Shown piece by piece: positions 25,470-40,400 of a stretch of 64,000 nt of DNA (position 1 is its first letter; each line of letters opens with the position of its first letter). The notes beneath the pieces were generated by a model. It was not told the DNA's origin, did no database searches, and saw nothing but the letters and a program-made list of their open reading frames with translations. This DNA comes from Campylorhamphus procurvoides (taxonomy: Eukaryota; Chordata; Aves; Passeriformes; Dendrocolaptidae): contig WBMV01008245.1 of the NCBI GenBank assembly GCA_013396655.1, positions 1-64,000 on the forward strand. Reading direction: 5' to 3'. Both the position numbers and the translations under genes were made by a program.

Positions 25470-28400
25470 TCAGTACGCTGGCACTTGGTAACCTTTGGGG
25501 TTGGCCTCTAAGGTCTCGGTGAAGGGGGGGCTCTGGTAGGTCTCCGTGCCCTCGGTGCCGCTGCCCGCGGGGTACCCGGGGTACGGCGCGGCCGGGTCGG
25601 CCGGGAACTGCTCGGTGGCAAAGAGCGACATGTCCGTGCCCAGGCGGTACCTCTGCAGGGCCCGCACGGCCAGCACCACCTGCGGGGGGCACGGCGGTCA
25701 GCGGGCACCGTCGGGGCACCACTGCATCCCCCCGGGGTCCCACAGTGCCCCCCAGATCCCACAATCCCCCCCAGGATCCCACATCACTCCCAGGATCCCA
25801 CAATCCCCCAGGATCCCACAGTGCCCCCCAGGAGCTCTCCTCAGGATCCCACAGTCCCCCCAGGACTCTGTTTCTTTCCAGGGCCCTGTGACACCCCAGG
25901 ACCTCATGTCCTCCCAGGACTTTGTGCTCCCCCAGGACCCCATTTCCCCTCAGGATTCCACAAGCCCCTCAGGATCTCACAATCCCCCAGGGCCACCTGT
26001 TCCCCCAGCATCCCACAATCCACCCAGGACCGCCCATCCCTCCAGGACCCTGGGCTCCCCCAGGACCCAGCACTGAGCACATGGCAGCATCCCAGGGAGC
26101 TGCTGCCCCACTCCATTACAACCATGAGCTAATCCGACCCCAAACCCAACCCATAACACTAAAGAGGCCATTTCTGTGGCAGGCTGACCCCAAAGCTGTG
26201 TCTGGGGAGGGGGTTGCAGCCTGGGCTCAAGATCTCTGGCTGTGCCAAACCCATCTGCTGTGGGGAGGGACAACTGATGAGTGCCAGGCCAGGAAAATAG
26301 GTCAGTTCTGCCGAGACTCCTTCACCCTCTTCCAGGTTGCCAGAATTGAGGTCACAAAGGGTGGGAAATGAGGCAGCAGAGCTGCGAGTGCCCCGTGCTC
26401 GCTCTGATTTCAGGAGGTTTCATTAACATTTCAATTAGTTTATAAATGACAAGCTCAAGATGGGAAAAAAATGCCTGTAAATACCAGGAATGGCTTCCCA
26501 ACCATCCTGGCCATCCTTTGGGATAGTAACAGGGGATTGGTGTTCCCTCTGCCCTGCCCGGGGTGGGAGCAGATGCTGAGGGGAGGGGGGACATCCCACC
26601 CACTGCCCTTCCCTGGGGACTGCATTCAATGGGCACTCAGGCACCACAGTGATGGAGAAGAGCTGTGGGGAGCTGGGATTAAAAGGGATTTATTTGGATA
26701 ATCATAAAGCAGGGAGCAGTTGAACTGGTGAGGGACTGGAGCCAGGCTGCTGCTGGAAAGCCTCAGGCTGGCTTTTGCCCCAATTCTCTTAAGGCAATAT
26801 GGAACTAGTGCACATCCTTGGGCTCTGTGCCCAGGCCGAACGGGAGGAGTGGAGGTGACACAGAGCCATCCCAGCATCTCCACACACAGCCTCTGGAGAG
26901 GCAGCCCCCCAAGTGGCACAGGCCTCCCAGTATACACGGGGACCAGCAGCTGTGGGAAAGGGGCCCTGGAAGAGGTTCCTCTGCCCCTGTGGGCCCTGGG
27001 GATGCACAAAGCCAAAAATGGGGGAGCACAGGGGGTTTTTAGAAGACCCTGCCTCTGTGTGGACAGCAGAGAGGCCTCTGGCTTTTCCCAGGGAGCTGAT
27101 GAGCCTGAGAGCTCCCAAAATCCCCCTGCCATCCCATGAAACCAGCTGAGCACAGTGATCTGCTCCTGGGGACTCATTTGCTCCCAACTGAGCCACGCCT
27201 GGGGCTCTAACGAGGCCCCGAAATCAGGGCAGCTCGTGGCTGGTGACACGTTTTCAGTGGGAACACAACTTCCCAACTGCAGGAGAAGAGGAAGCCTGGA
27301 ATTCCCCAGCGAGAGGGGACTGAGCTGATGCTTCCCGGGGAAGAAACCACCAGTTTCATCTGTGGAGGGCCCCGAGTTCCCTCAGCACAGCCCCTCCCTG
27401 CCCACCAGGATCCACTTCTCCAAACCATCCCCAGGTTCCTCCTCCAGCCCTGCATTGGGCCTGGAGCAGGTTTTGCTCCTGCCCTCCCCTCCGAGCTGCA
27501 CTCACCCAGATGATGATGGAGAAGAAGGAGAAGGTGATGGCTGCCCGTGCAGCGTCTGCGCCCTGCGCAAAGCCCCTGGTCAGTGTCGTCCGCTGCCACT
27601 GGTTCGCCAGGAAGCAGAAGGCCACAAACCACAGGAAGGCCAGGAAACCTGCAAGAGAACAGAGCTGGCCAGTGCTGTCACCTCCCCTGCTTCAAGGACA
27701 CCCTTTGCTGCTGCACAAACAGGCTGCCATCGAGGTTTGCAATTTTGGGTGCCTTGGTCCCCAGTGTGGCCCAAAAGGAGCTTTTTAAAAGAGGCTGATA
27801 GAAAAACAGGGATGGAAGGAACACTGCAGGGCCAGCCCGTGTGCTGCCAGCCTCAAGTTCACTCACCTATACCTCAGCCTGACCTCAAGGGGACAGCAAG
27901 TCCTCCCTGGGCATGTAGGAGAGGGAACAAGGGCTTGGAGTGAGAGGACAAGGGGGGATGCCTTTAAGCTGAAGGGGTCAATTTAGATTGGATATTGGGA
28001 AGAAATTTTCCTCTGGGCAGGCCCTGGCACAGGGTGCCCAGAGAAGCTGTGGCTGCCCCTCCCTGGAAGTGTCCAAGGCCAGGCTGGACAGAGCTTGGAG
28101 CAACCTGTGCTAGTGGAAGGTGTCCCTGCCCATGGCAGGGGGTTAGAATGGGATGAGTTTTAAAGTCCTTTCCAAGCCAAACCATTGTGTAATTCTGTGA
28201 TTCTGTGACACACAGTCCTTCACGTGAGAACTCTGCTCCTCCCTGCAGAGAATCCTTCTGGGCCTGTGGAACTGAGCAGAAGCACTCTGCTGATTATTCC
28301 TTACTGGAACCAAAGCTGGCTGAGCAAGATATGGCTGCAGCTCCCTAATTCAATCAGCAGCAGCCAACAGCTCTGCCGGATGCCAAGGAGCTCAGAAAAC

Positions 28401-31400
28401 AATCAAGACACAAGCCAGGAGCACACAGCCTGAGGAGCAGGGATGCTTTCCAGAGCTGGGAGGAGGAACTGCACAACCTGGAGCCTGTTTGAAGGATCTC
28501 CAGCTTTCCTGAGGTCTCCCTGCCCTCCAATTCTGGGTGTCAGTGTACATGGATGGCAGGGATGCTGAGCCACCCAGCACCTTGCCAAGGATCATCAGCA
28601 CATCGTTATGAGCAGCCACAGTGCCAGTCTCATGGGGCTGTTGACTGTCTGACTGCAGGGAGAGGAAGAACCTTCCTTTGTTGCCATTTATTTCCCTTTA
28701 TTCCCTTTTATCTTGTCAGTTAACCCTGAGTACTATATAAAATGCCCACAAGCATCCACACCCAGGGTTAGAGTCACAGGGTCCAAGGACTTTAACTCAG
28801 AATTTGCTCCTAATTGCAGTTTAAGAACACACATTTCTCATCTCCTTCTCCTGCATTGGGCCTGAGGCTTCCCAACCAGCACCATTCCATTGGCCTGGCC
28901 AGGAAACTGCCCTCACAGCAAGGATCAGCCAGGCTTTCCCTTTCCAGATTACAGCCATTTCACCAAAACCAGCTGATTCTGTCACCAAACCCACCACATC
29001 TCTGTGTATGCATTTTCACTTCCCTTCAGGACGATGACTTGTTCTCAGTGACCTCTGGGGTTTATTCCTTAAAGTTCATCCTCAGGAACAGAGATGTTTT
29101 CTGTTCCCCAGATGTTACCATGGGGCTTTACCAGCAGCTGCTCCCCTTTATGGGAAGCAGACCCAACCCCTAAGCTCTACATGAGAAGATACACCCCCCA
29201 GACATGGTGCTGGCTGGTGTGAGATGAGCATGGTGGGCACCAGCCCCAAATCTTGGTGCAACATTCCCAACCCTGGGTACCTGGGGAGCCAAGGCCATGG
29301 CACTGGGAGTCCTGCCCTGCCATGCTCCAGGAGCAACCCTGTCATCACTCAGAATCACACTCTGGGCTGTCTGGGAGGTGAAAGGCCAGAGTGAGACAAG
29401 AGAGGCTCCCAGAGGTTACTTTGCAGCCACACTGGGAGCAGGGGGATCCTCGGGGACAAGCAATGGCCCACACAGTGCTGGCACCAGGGGACACAGGGCT
29501 CTCCAGCAGGGCCAGGCTGTCACTGCTTTGCAGAGGGTGAGCTTGTCTCTCTGTGTAACACTCGATCTAGTGCAGCTCATCCTCCCATGGCAGGGCACTG
29601 CCATCCACCCGAGTCACCGCTGCAACCCAGTCCCCAGTGCCATCACAGTCTGTCACTGGTGTCACCTGAGGGCTTTCAGGAGTTAAAATGACATCATGCA
29701 CATCCCCGACCGTGCACCGGCTGCGCTGGGTACTGCAGCTGCCAAATTCCTCTGCAGCGCTGAGGTGTGTGAGCTGCCGACCTTCCTCATCCTAAAGCCA
29801 TCGGCGGCTCCAGCCAGGAATGTGTCCCTGGGCTTGCTTCTCCTGCCGCCCATGTGGACTTCCCGGAGCTTTTGTGATGCAGAGACAAGCCTTTCCTCTG
29901 CACATGAGCTCTGGATCCCTGAGAGGAGGATTCCCTCCTCCAGTGCCATGGGAAGGCAGGTAATGCTGCTGATGGAGGGGACGGGGTCAGGGATGGGGAG
30001 CATCTCCAGAAACACAAGCCATGTGTGGTCCAAAATCTGGAGGACTGGCACAGACTTCAGAACCCCACAAAGAGGGCTGAGCTGGCAGTGACATGGTGAG
30101 GCTGCATGTGCCAGTCCCAGCTCCAGCTGGATCAGGCACAGCAGCAGCTCCACACCCTCCAGCACACTGAGGAAATGGAAAACGCCAGGAAGCACCACAA
30201 GAGCCAGGAGATAATTACCATTTTAGGATCTGCAGACAACTGAGAGCAAACATCAGGAAAGATGTGTTACCACCCTAATCACAGACTGGTCCCAAGCAAA
30301 CACGTGTCTGTGGGAGCAGCTGGAGGAACAGCTGGAAGGGAAGGTTGCAAATGCTGTTTGCAGTGTGGTGGTCCTGCCTGAACCCCTGTCTGTGTCCCAG
30401 TGTCAGCACCCAGTTATTTCCCAAGTGTATTTTAGGAAGAAATTCCCCCCTGGGAGGGTGGGCAGGCCCTGGCACAGGGTGCCCAGAGAAGCTGTGGCTG
30501 CCCCTGGATCCCTGGAAGTGTCCAAGGCCAGGTTGAATGGGGCTTGGAGTGACCTGGGCTAGTGAAAGGTGTCCCTGCCCATGGCAGGAGGTGGCACTGG
30601 ATGAGCTTTAAGGTCCCTTCCAACCCAAACCATTCCAGGATTCCATGATACTCTCAGTCCCCCGACCAGTGGATTTATGACAAGGACAAAGGAGAAATCA
30701 AGCAGAGACTGAGGGCGGTGCCAGTTCCCCCACACCTGGCAGAGAGCAAAGGGCTGTCAGGAGGTGGAAGGCATAGAGGGAGGATTGCAGCCTCACACTG
30801 CCACATGCAGCAGCAGCAGCCAGAAGATGGATGTGATGTTCCCCTTCTGCTCAAATCCAAGGGTTTCAGGCACCAGGCCCCACGGAAGGGGCTGTAAATA
30901 TTATCTAACAAGGGCTGGATGCTGGCACTCCAGCACCATGGAAATGAGCTTTCCAGCAAGGAGAGAACACCCTCAGTGACAGCAAGCACAGGGAGGTGAT
31001 GATGGATGTTTTCATTTGGGACAGAGAGCCATCAGGGACGCCTGTGCTGGATAAATCACCTTCAGACTTTGCTGACACCAGAGCCTGGGAATGGGGAACA
31101 TCAGCTGCCAATGGAGCCAGGCAGCTCCCACAGCAGCTGAGCAGAGGATGTTCTCTCCCAGCTCAGGGCATCCTCCCTGCCTGTGTTTGCATGGATGATC
31201 CTCAGGTCCGGGGCCTTCAGAGGGCTCAGAAGATCCATGCCAGCCCTGGAAAGCCCCAGTCCACCCTGCCCACAGCAAGGGGACCCACCAGGCAGCAGAA
31301 GCAGCTTCTGTTCCGCTCCAAACACAAGCACAGCGTGAAACCAGACTCAGCACAACTGACGAAACCACCTTTTCTTGAGCCAGAAATAGATGTGGGAGGG

Positions 31401-34400
31401 TAAAACACCCCATCTGCTCTCTGAGATGTGACCACCAAGCCTCACTTCTCTGTGTGGCCTCACCAAACCCAGCTCAGCAAACACTTCCAGTTGCAGAAGT
31501 GACACAGATGAGCAGACAGCCCAGTATCCCCACGCCACCACGTTCAGCTCCCTCACAGCTGTCCCTGGGCTCCTGGCTGGGTGGGACAACCCCCCTGCTG
31601 CCCCTGCTCTCCCTGACTGAGGCACACGAGTCCTGTCAGGCCGTGGGGGAGAGGGGAGGACTGGGGAGTGGAGCTGCAGGGCCCAGCTCTGACCCTGTAG
31701 AGCCGGAGCTGTCCCAGCCTCACACAGCACAGGTACCTGAAAAGCCGAGGTCCAGCAGCACGGCCCGCTTGCGGTCCTTGACGCTGCTGATCTGCTGGAA
31801 GTAGAGGTCCACGATGAAGAAGAAGATGCAGCCGAAGAAGGCGATGATGCCGACGGCGATGCCGTAGCTGCAGGCGCTCTCATTCTCGTTGAAGATGCAG
31901 AGCAGCTCGGGGTCCCGGCCGTCCTTGTTCACGTAGCACTCGTTCACGATGGAGCCGAACACCACGATGGAGAAGATCTGCGGGAGGGAGGAGGAAACAC
32001 AACCTGTTGCTGTCTACATTTACCTCTGTTTCCCAACAGCAAAGTAACTGGATTCGATCCTGCCCTCGACTCCATGGCAACGTGGCACTTGTGATAGATC
32101 CTGACTCCCACCAGAGTCAGTTGGTGGCTCCAACCAGAGGGCTGGTGGATGGTGCCCAGGTGGTCCTTCCCTGAGAGCCTGCCTGCCTTTCAGTGCCTTG
32201 CTCTGCAGAGTGTTTTGAGGATGGTGTTCTCCAGACAGGCTGGGGAGGGAGAAAATAAACAGATGGGGCAGTCTCTGCAGGGTCTTTGTGCTCGTGCTGC
32301 TCTCCACTGTCAGGCTGTGCTAGATAAAGTCCCTGTGTCCCTGTGGAGCCAGGAGGAATGAAGTGCCAGAGGATAACTGAGCTGCTGAACAGGCTGAGCC
32401 AGGGAACGACTCAATGCCTGGTGAAGGGGGCACAGGACACGCGTGGGGAGGTGGGAGCAGCTCACCTGGGCACAGGGGACAGGCTGCCCTGGAACACCTG
32501 GGCAGTTTTCTACCCAGCTTAGCAGGGGCTGAAGGATGCAGCAACTGCCCTCATTATCCAGTGACCTGCTTTGGGCCCTGAGAGGGACACAAGGGCAGGG
32601 GGGCTGCTGGTGGCTGGGACTGGAGGGTGTCTCACATCCCTGCAGGCATGGAAGGAGCCGGGTGGAAGCAGCAGCCTGCATTAATCCCATTCCCCAAGCT
32701 GCAGCCTGAAGTAATTCCCTTATCTCCCAACACCAAAGGCAGGAGCAGAAGCTGTGGGACCAGCTGCATCACAGCCTGCTCTGGATCCACTCCTGCCCCT
32801 CATCTGGATCTCAGGCTGGGAGCAGGAGGGAAGCAAGGCCTGCAGGCACCCGTCCATCCCGCTGTGAACCTCTGATCTCATCCCTGGCTGCCAGCACCGC
32901 TCCCTGCATCCCTGCACATGTCCTTGCACGGCTCCAGCCAGCTCACAGGATGCTGCAGGAGGCCAGGGATACAGGAGGGGAGATAAGAGGCTGCCCAGGA
33001 GCAGCTTGGGGACAGACACAGGGCACCACCATCTCCCGCTGCACCTGCAGGAACAGCACGACATGAGGGACACCAGGCAGGGACAGGGAACACGGGAACA
33101 ACAGCCCAGGAGCCACAGAATGAGCCATGGCTGGTGATTTTCAGAGTCACAGGGTGGACTCGATGGTTTGAGAGGTCTTTTCCAACCTAAATGCCTCTAG
33201 GATTCTTCTGCCTGAAGCTATTTACAAATGCAAGTGTCCCATTAGCAAACACACCTCTGACTATCTCCACCGAGTTTCCTCCAAACAGGAGGACAAAGAA
33301 GTGGTGCAGATGCCAGAGGGTGCCTTGGGTGGCCCTGTTGCTCACCAGTGTCACGCTTAGATCATCATCATCATAATCATCATCATCATCACCATCACCA
33401 CGCACACAAGAGGGTTGCCGTAAGGAAGAAACAACAACAAACAGCAATAATGATTTTCCCAGTGCTTTGGCAGCAGCTGTAACATCAGCAGTTGTAAAAA
33501 AAATCTGTTCATAAATAATGCAAAATTGTTATTTACCATCAGAAATAGCAACAGCATTTATAAAACAGGCCCTGGAAGAAATAATGTGATTCTGGAAGAC
33601 ATGAATAATTGAGAACCTCTGATTCCACGCGATTACTTCTCTGGCAGGCCAGCAAACTTGTAATCAGCGTCTCTGAGAAGAGTTTTACTCCATTCTCCCA
33701 GGAGTAACAACCTTCCCTGTGCTTTTGGGAGTCTGGTGGGAGCCCAGAGTTTTGGTGGGTGAGGCAGAGCTCCCACAAACACAATTCAGGATGTCACAGG
33801 GCAGGTGTCGTGATTCCTGCACTAGGTTTGCACAGCTGGGGCTGTTGATGAAGGATGTGCAGAAAAGATGTTTTACCACTTATCTTCCAACTCTGGGGGT
33901 TTAGGAAAGCAAAACATCCTTCCTGCTGACAGGCAACCCGAGGGGCTCCTCCCATGAGACCCCCCTGACCATGTTTTGATGTACAAGACATGGGAAATGC
34001 AGCTTCTTCTTGGGTGGTCAAAACAGTAACGATCTGCAATGCACATGTCAGATGGATCCACTCAAAACACCAGCGCTGGCTCCAACGCTCCTGTCCAAAC
34101 ATGCCTTGCCATGGGATTCCTTTCCCTCATCCCATAGTCAAAATGTTAATGTTTTTCTTAAAAAAAAACCCAACTGGTGCTGGTAAAATATTATTTTAGT
34201 GAGAATAGATTTGGTGTTGCCTTTCTAAGTATAGATGAAAAAATGCCTTTTTTTTTTTTTAGAAAATGTGGGTAGGTGGGGGAAAATAAACCCCGTGTTT
34301 TTCAACGTTCATGCAAAACAAGTACCATTTTCTAATCACCTCTACAGACCACAGTGGCTCAAACCCCCAGCCAGCTCATCAGAGACCAGAAAGTGAAAAC

Positions 34401-37400
34401 ACAAGGTCAGATTTTCCACTGTGAGTGAGTTTTTATAGACCTGAGCAATATCTCACAGGATTTGCCAAGGAGCCTTCACAGGACACTCTATTTTCCAGCT
34501 GAACAACCCAACACAACCAGCAGCAAATTTTGCTCTTGCTGGATGAACCGGTGCAAGACACAGCAAGAAAACTGGATTTTCTCCAGCCATCCCAGTATGG
34601 GATTGTACCCTCCCTGCCAAAGCTTCCCCAGGAATCTGCTGGCAGCTCAGGCTCTCCTGGTGTGGGGGCTCCTGAGCCCCCTGCAATGCAGGATGATCAT
34701 GTGAGGGCAAAGGGAGCTCGTGTTCCACCAAGCTGGGGAGAAACTGGGGCTCACTCTGGAATGAAACCCTGCTGCCCAGTTCCCCCAGTTTGAAGTTGGC
34801 TCCTGAGCAAGAGAGGACACTTTGCCAGGCCAGCCAGCATTTCTGGAACACAGGACAACAGGACAGGTCTTCTCTGTGAGGATGGGCAGGCCCTGGCACA
34901 GGGTGCCCAGAGAAGCTGTGGCTGCCCCAACCCTGGAAGTGTCCCAGGCCAGGAGGTTGGACAGGGCTTGGAGCAACCTGAGCTAATGGGAGGTGTCCCT
35001 GCCCATGGCAGGGGGTGGAATGAGATGATCTGTAAGGTCCCTTCCAACTCAAAGCATGATTCCACGATTCTGCTGGACCCAGAGCTGCCATCACAGGAGC
35101 CCAGGGCACTGGGACACCTGTGTGCCCACAATGCAGACACCTTTTAGGTGTGGATACAGCTGGAGCCATGTGTCTGCCTTCTCTGCTCCAGGTTTTTACA
35201 ATCTGGAGGACACTGACAGGCTAGGTAGCCTGGTTCACTCCTGGAATCACACCCTGCAGACCCTCCTCCTCTCCTGGGGCTTGGCCCAGCTGGACCCCAG
35301 CACACACACATTTTTCACCTCCACTGCTTTCAGCCTTCTGCAGCTCAACACCTGAAACGTGCTCCAGGAGACCTCATGGTCTGAGCACAGGCAGTGCAAG
35401 GAAAATAAAAAGCAAATAACACAAGAGAGCACGAGCTGAAAAAGCTTTGGTGTGTGAACTGTCAGCCATTTTAAGGTGAGATGTTCCCACTGCTGATGCG
35501 CTGTACTGATTTGGGACCTATAAAAAACATCACCAGAAGGTGTGGGGTTGTAGGAGACTGCAAAACCCTGCTTTGATTACACATGCAGGCACCCATTAAT
35601 GTCAGCATCAAGGAAATGCATGAAGACAAATAATCCAGAGCTCATTTCCTCTGCTGTGGCTCGTGATGGATGGTGCTGGGCACAAACCACACCACAGGGT
35701 CAGTACCAGCCTGTGGGTGATGCCTCAGCATCACAATGTGAGCACCAGTGAGCCAAATGTCACCCTGCTCGGCCCTCCTCGAGCCAGCAAGTGAAGGATG
35801 GCCCATCAAACAAGAAGGGAAAACAATTAGGGTCAAATTAGCACAGGCCAAATCCTGCTTAGCACTGAGTGTTTCCCTAAGCCCAGCTAAGCCCTCGTGC
35901 TGAGTTGCACCCCTCCCTCGTGCAGGTTCTCTGCTCAGGGATGAGTTGGACCCTTGGCAGAGGACCAGCCTCCCCCAACGCCCACCCAGCTCACACTCTG
36001 GGGGAATCAGGTCCCGGGTGCCTCCCCAGTTTATCTTTACAGTTGTCAGTCACGGGGAAGTTTCCAGCACAGACCTGCATAATTTACTGGAGGGTGTGAA
36101 GACTAAAGCACTACTTTAAGCTCTGCCAGATCTCCCACGGGACTACCCCTACGGCCACAAAGGGAAGGCCTGAGGCAGCTTCTGGCACAGAAAGAGGTGG
36201 CCTGATGCTGCTCCTAATATGTTTATGGACATGTCCACCAGGCTAATCTGCTTGGGAAGATGCATGTTGATGACCACATGACTGATTTTTACTGAATTAC
36301 TTCTTCTAATGTGGTAAGAGATGCTGGAACACAGTGCCCATTCAAGGTTCCTAATCTAGTCCTGCAATCTGAGCACATGGCACACCAGCAGTGCTTGAAA
36401 CCAGTGATGTCAGGAAAATGGTAACAATTTTAAGCTCAGATGCAGCAAAACTTCCCTATAACTGCATTACCAAAAATGTTAAACTTAAGTTCTGCCTTTA
36501 ATCTACAGCCCATGGAAAGAGAGAATTAAGGCAGAAGGCTGGTGACCTTAGCCCAAAGTGGCCAGAGCAGGTCTGAAGCAGTTAAGATCATGATAATGAC
36601 TCTCGGCTTGGCTGCAGGCTCCTTAAGTGCTACAGAAGCCTTGGAGCTCTTCTCTAAAAGCCCCAAGTGCTCAAGAGTCAGTGAAACCCCTCAAGAGCTG
36701 TCCATTAGGGTCCATTTCCAGCTGTCCGTTTCCAGGCTCCAACTCCAAACTTTTACAAGAGCTGTGTGTTGTAGCCTGGCAAGCCCAAACATCCCCCCCC
36801 CAGCCCTCCAGGAGCTGCAAACACACACTGTGGGTCATGCTGAGCTTCTCATCCACCAGTACCCCTGCGTGCTTCTCCTCAGAGCTGCTCCCAATCCATT
36901 ATCCCATACAAGCCTGTATTTGGGCTTGGGATTGCCCCAACCCACACGAAAGACCTTGCACTTGGCTGTGTTGAACCTCAAGAAGTTTGCACAGTCCCAC
37001 CTCTCCAGCCCATCCTGGTGCCTCTGGATGCTCCATCCCTTCTCTCCAGTGTGTCAGCCACACCACACACCACTTGGACATCAGGCCATTGACCACAACT
37101 CTTTGAGTGTGACCATCAGCCTTTTACCATGAGCACAAACACTCTCCAACCCCCTGGAGAAACAAAACAAACCTGCACCAGGGTGGAAGGGTCACGCTCC
37201 CTCTGAGAGCCACCACATATTACTACCACATCCCACCACCATCTGGCACATCCCTTGCCAAAGCCACCACCCAGCTAAGCTGAAAGACAAGGATCTGCTG
37301 ACTTATGGGCTAAGAAGGAAAACCCAAACAAACTACTGGACCCATGAGATAAAATTCTGCACAGGAAAAGCCCTTTCCCATGACTCAGGTGATGAACTAC

Positions 37401-40400
37401 AAAATTACTCAAGAAAAAAGGGCAGCAGGTCGGGTCAGGCAGAGCTGCAGGAAAGGGTTGTCCAGATGTGTAAGCACTGCACTTTTACTGCTGCTCTGAC
37501 TGAAATCACAGGAATTACTGAAAACATTTCTTAGAATATTTTCCAGAACTGCCTTTAAATGGCAAACCTAAACCTATGTTAAATGAGCAATACCCCTACA
37601 AAGCTGGGTAGCCACTTGAAAGTCTGGCTGGCACGGGCAGTGACAGAGAAAGGAACTCATGATTCTGTGGGCATCCTTCATGAATATCGAGTCTGTTTGG
37701 CTGTGCGAAAAATGTCTCAAAAGGAAACCACAAGAGGATCACATCTTCATCTGACAAACTACATCAGATGCAGGGGGAAGAGATGAATGAGGAACTGTTA
37801 AGTGGTTCTTTCCAGCTTTTGATTTTACAGCTCAAGCCAGGAGCACTTTTTCCCCCTTCAGATACTCAGAATTACTCTGTCAGGGGGAGGTTGTGGGGTG
37901 AGGCAGAACCAGGAATCCCCTTTGGCCATCGCTGACATTTGGGGATTTCTGTGTTGAAGTCACCATTCACCTGCCAGTCCCGCAGATGTTTGCCAGCACA
38001 AGCTTTGAACCACAGCCCTGAAGTAGCTACTGAAGTCACAAAGCAGAACTGGACCCTCCTGTGGTGGTGGCTCATTGGGAAGCCCCAGCAATGGCTATCA
38101 GCACTGAGCTACTCACTCCAGGCACATGAGGCTGGTCCCAAATCCCCATGTGGTTCTCCATCGCCACTCCCACCCAAACCAGCACATCTTGGGCAGATCT
38201 GTCCTCTTCCCCTCAAAGAAGGTCACACACAGCAAGGGTTAAGTCTCTGATGTGAGATCTGGGTAACCATGTTTACAAAGATCCACTGCCAAAGCATGGG
38301 AAGGAAAACCATGTGAAGAAAGCCCACCCCAACACCCAAACTCAGCCACCCCCAAGGCCTCAGCCAAGGGCTTTCTGAATAACCGCCCAGAGCACAGGCA
38401 GCCTGGATCCCCTGGGATGGCAGGCAGGGAAGCCTGGGAAGGCTCTGTTTGCTTTGTGCATCCGGGAGTGCCACGGCGGGCGTTGGTCCGTGCTCCGGCT
38501 GCCAACACGGATGTCACCACGTGCCACAGCACTGCCTCGCTCACCCAGGGCAGCAGCTACGAGTGAACAGAACAGAAAGGCAGCAGAGACCTCAGCAAAG
38601 CCTTTGGCTGCCTCCTCCATCCAAGACCTCCACCCTGACATGGGTTTTGTCTGGCAAGAGCAGCAGAGCAACTGCTTGGAAGGAGCCTGGACATGCTCTG
38701 CTTTACCAAACCTGCAAGAGACAGCAGGTGGGAAGGGAACCCCCACTCACACGTCCCACCCAGCTGCAGTCCCAGCTCACACTGGAAAGGAGCTGGAAGT
38801 CTGAACTGGTCTAAGACACAGGTAACTGGACTTTAACAGCCAAACCATGGCTCTAAACCCCCAAGCTGGAGCAGTGATGGAGAAGGGTCCCTGACAGAAC
38901 TGCCAGCACATGTAAGTCCTGGGAAAAGGGCTCCAAAGGACTTTTAACGTGAGCTTCCACAGCCCAATGCCCAACCCACTGAAGAGAGCCAAACCTCCTA
39001 TTTCACTCAGTGACTTTGGAGCTCATTCCCAATATTGCAAACATTTATGGGACAGCCCCAAGCACATCCCTTGTCTGTCCATACCAGTGGTCCCTGCACT
39101 TGTTTCGAGCTAAGTTGATAAGTTTCTGTAGCTGTAAGCACTTGGTTTTCACCAGTTCCATGTGAACACAGAGCCACGACACGAGGGACTTTGCCTCTGA
39201 ATAAGCCAGCCAACAAACATACACAAGACTGTTTTCTAAGCTGGGACTTCTATTTTATCTCCATATTCCATATTCTGGCCCTGCTTCCCAGCAGTGTCCA
39301 GTCCCCTTTGTATGACAAGGATGGGGAGCTCTCTGGATGTGACTTGACAGGTTTATTTCACGAGGGGCTCAACTCACTGACAGCAGGACAAATTTAACCA
39401 ACTGCACCCAAACCCAACACCATTGCCAACACTTTGCCACTGCACTCAAGGAGGATCCAGGAGGATCAGGTGGATCCAGACCAAGTTCTCTAGACTGAGG
39501 CAACGCCTCTAAGAAACAACTGCTGCCAAGTGCCTGAACCCTGCCCAAAATGCCCCATCCACCCCAAGCGGGATGCCCCAGATCCATCCCTGGCCCAGCC
39601 CGGCTCATCCACAGCCTCCAGCCAAGCAGTGGGGCTGGGCAGACCCTTCCCACTGGGATCTCCTGGGAAGGGCCTGGCATTCCTGGCCTCCCCGGGCAGA
39701 TCTCAGCAGAAAAGCCAGGCTCGGGGAGACAAATCGGGGGCTGCCCTGAGTGCTGGGCACTGGGGCTGCAGGGACTCAGGGCTCGGCTCCCTGTGCTGCC
39801 TGCCTCCCACAGCCTTGCCTTGCCTTGCCTAGCCTTGGCTACCCTTGCCTAGCCCTGCCTTGCCTTGCCTTGCCTTCCCTGCCGGGCGGCTGCACAGCCC
39901 TCCCCACCTCCCTCGTTCGGCTGGAATTCGTGGATGCGGAACGTCCAGAGCCGCTGGCATCGCCCCTGCCGAGCGGGGGAGCCGGGCAGGGTCCCTGGCA
40001 CACACACAGACCCCTCATGAGGAGGGAAATGCCCTCTGCCTCCTGCCCCGGGCCGAGCACGGGCGAAGCGCACCCGGCCCCGCCGCTGCCCCTTCCCTTC
40101 CCTTCCCTCGCCAGGGCATTCCCTGCCCGCACCGGGCACGGGGGGCCAGGTATGGCCATGGTGCACCTGCCGGGCATCCCGCACCCCGCATGGTCCCCGC
40201 ATGGTCCCCGCATCCCAGCACGGCCCGCGGCACCGGGCACTGCCCGCACCCCGCACCCCGCACCAGCCCCGCACGGGCACCGGGCACTGCCCGCAGCCCG
40301 CCCCGCCCCGCCGCCTCACCCAGGTGGTCACCCGGAGCAGGGTCTGCGGCTGCTTGAGGAAATCCACGGGGTCGATGGCGCCCCCGGCCCGGCCCGCTCC

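Larger units (their letters stand above)
27649..31736 (-). other. SYNGR3 intron 2
   Basis: The intron starts GTACCT on the - strand (exon 2 ends at 31737) and ends CAG before exon 3 (27648). It holds two + strand CR1 fragments, annotated separately, and otherwise unique-looking sequence. No further exon or RNA gene was recognised. Confidence 0.85.
31978..40319 (-). other. SYNGR3 intron 1
   Basis: About 8.3 kb between GTGAGG after exon 1 and CCCGCAG before exon 2. It contains an (ATC)n tract, several CR1 fragments including an RT-derived piece, a (CCTTG)n tract and, in the last 500 bp toward exon 1, a GC-rich CpG-island flank. No other gene was recognised. Confidence 0.8.

Noticed and set aside
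25546..26076. 176-codon + strand Pro/Ser-rich repeat protein
   Set aside because: Translation of the intron-3 minisatellite of SYNGR3; the period comes from DNA repeats.
34453..35169. 238-codon - strand open frame
   Set aside because: Largely the antisense of a CR1 3' fragment (34870-35075); similar antisense CR1 peptides recur at other copies.
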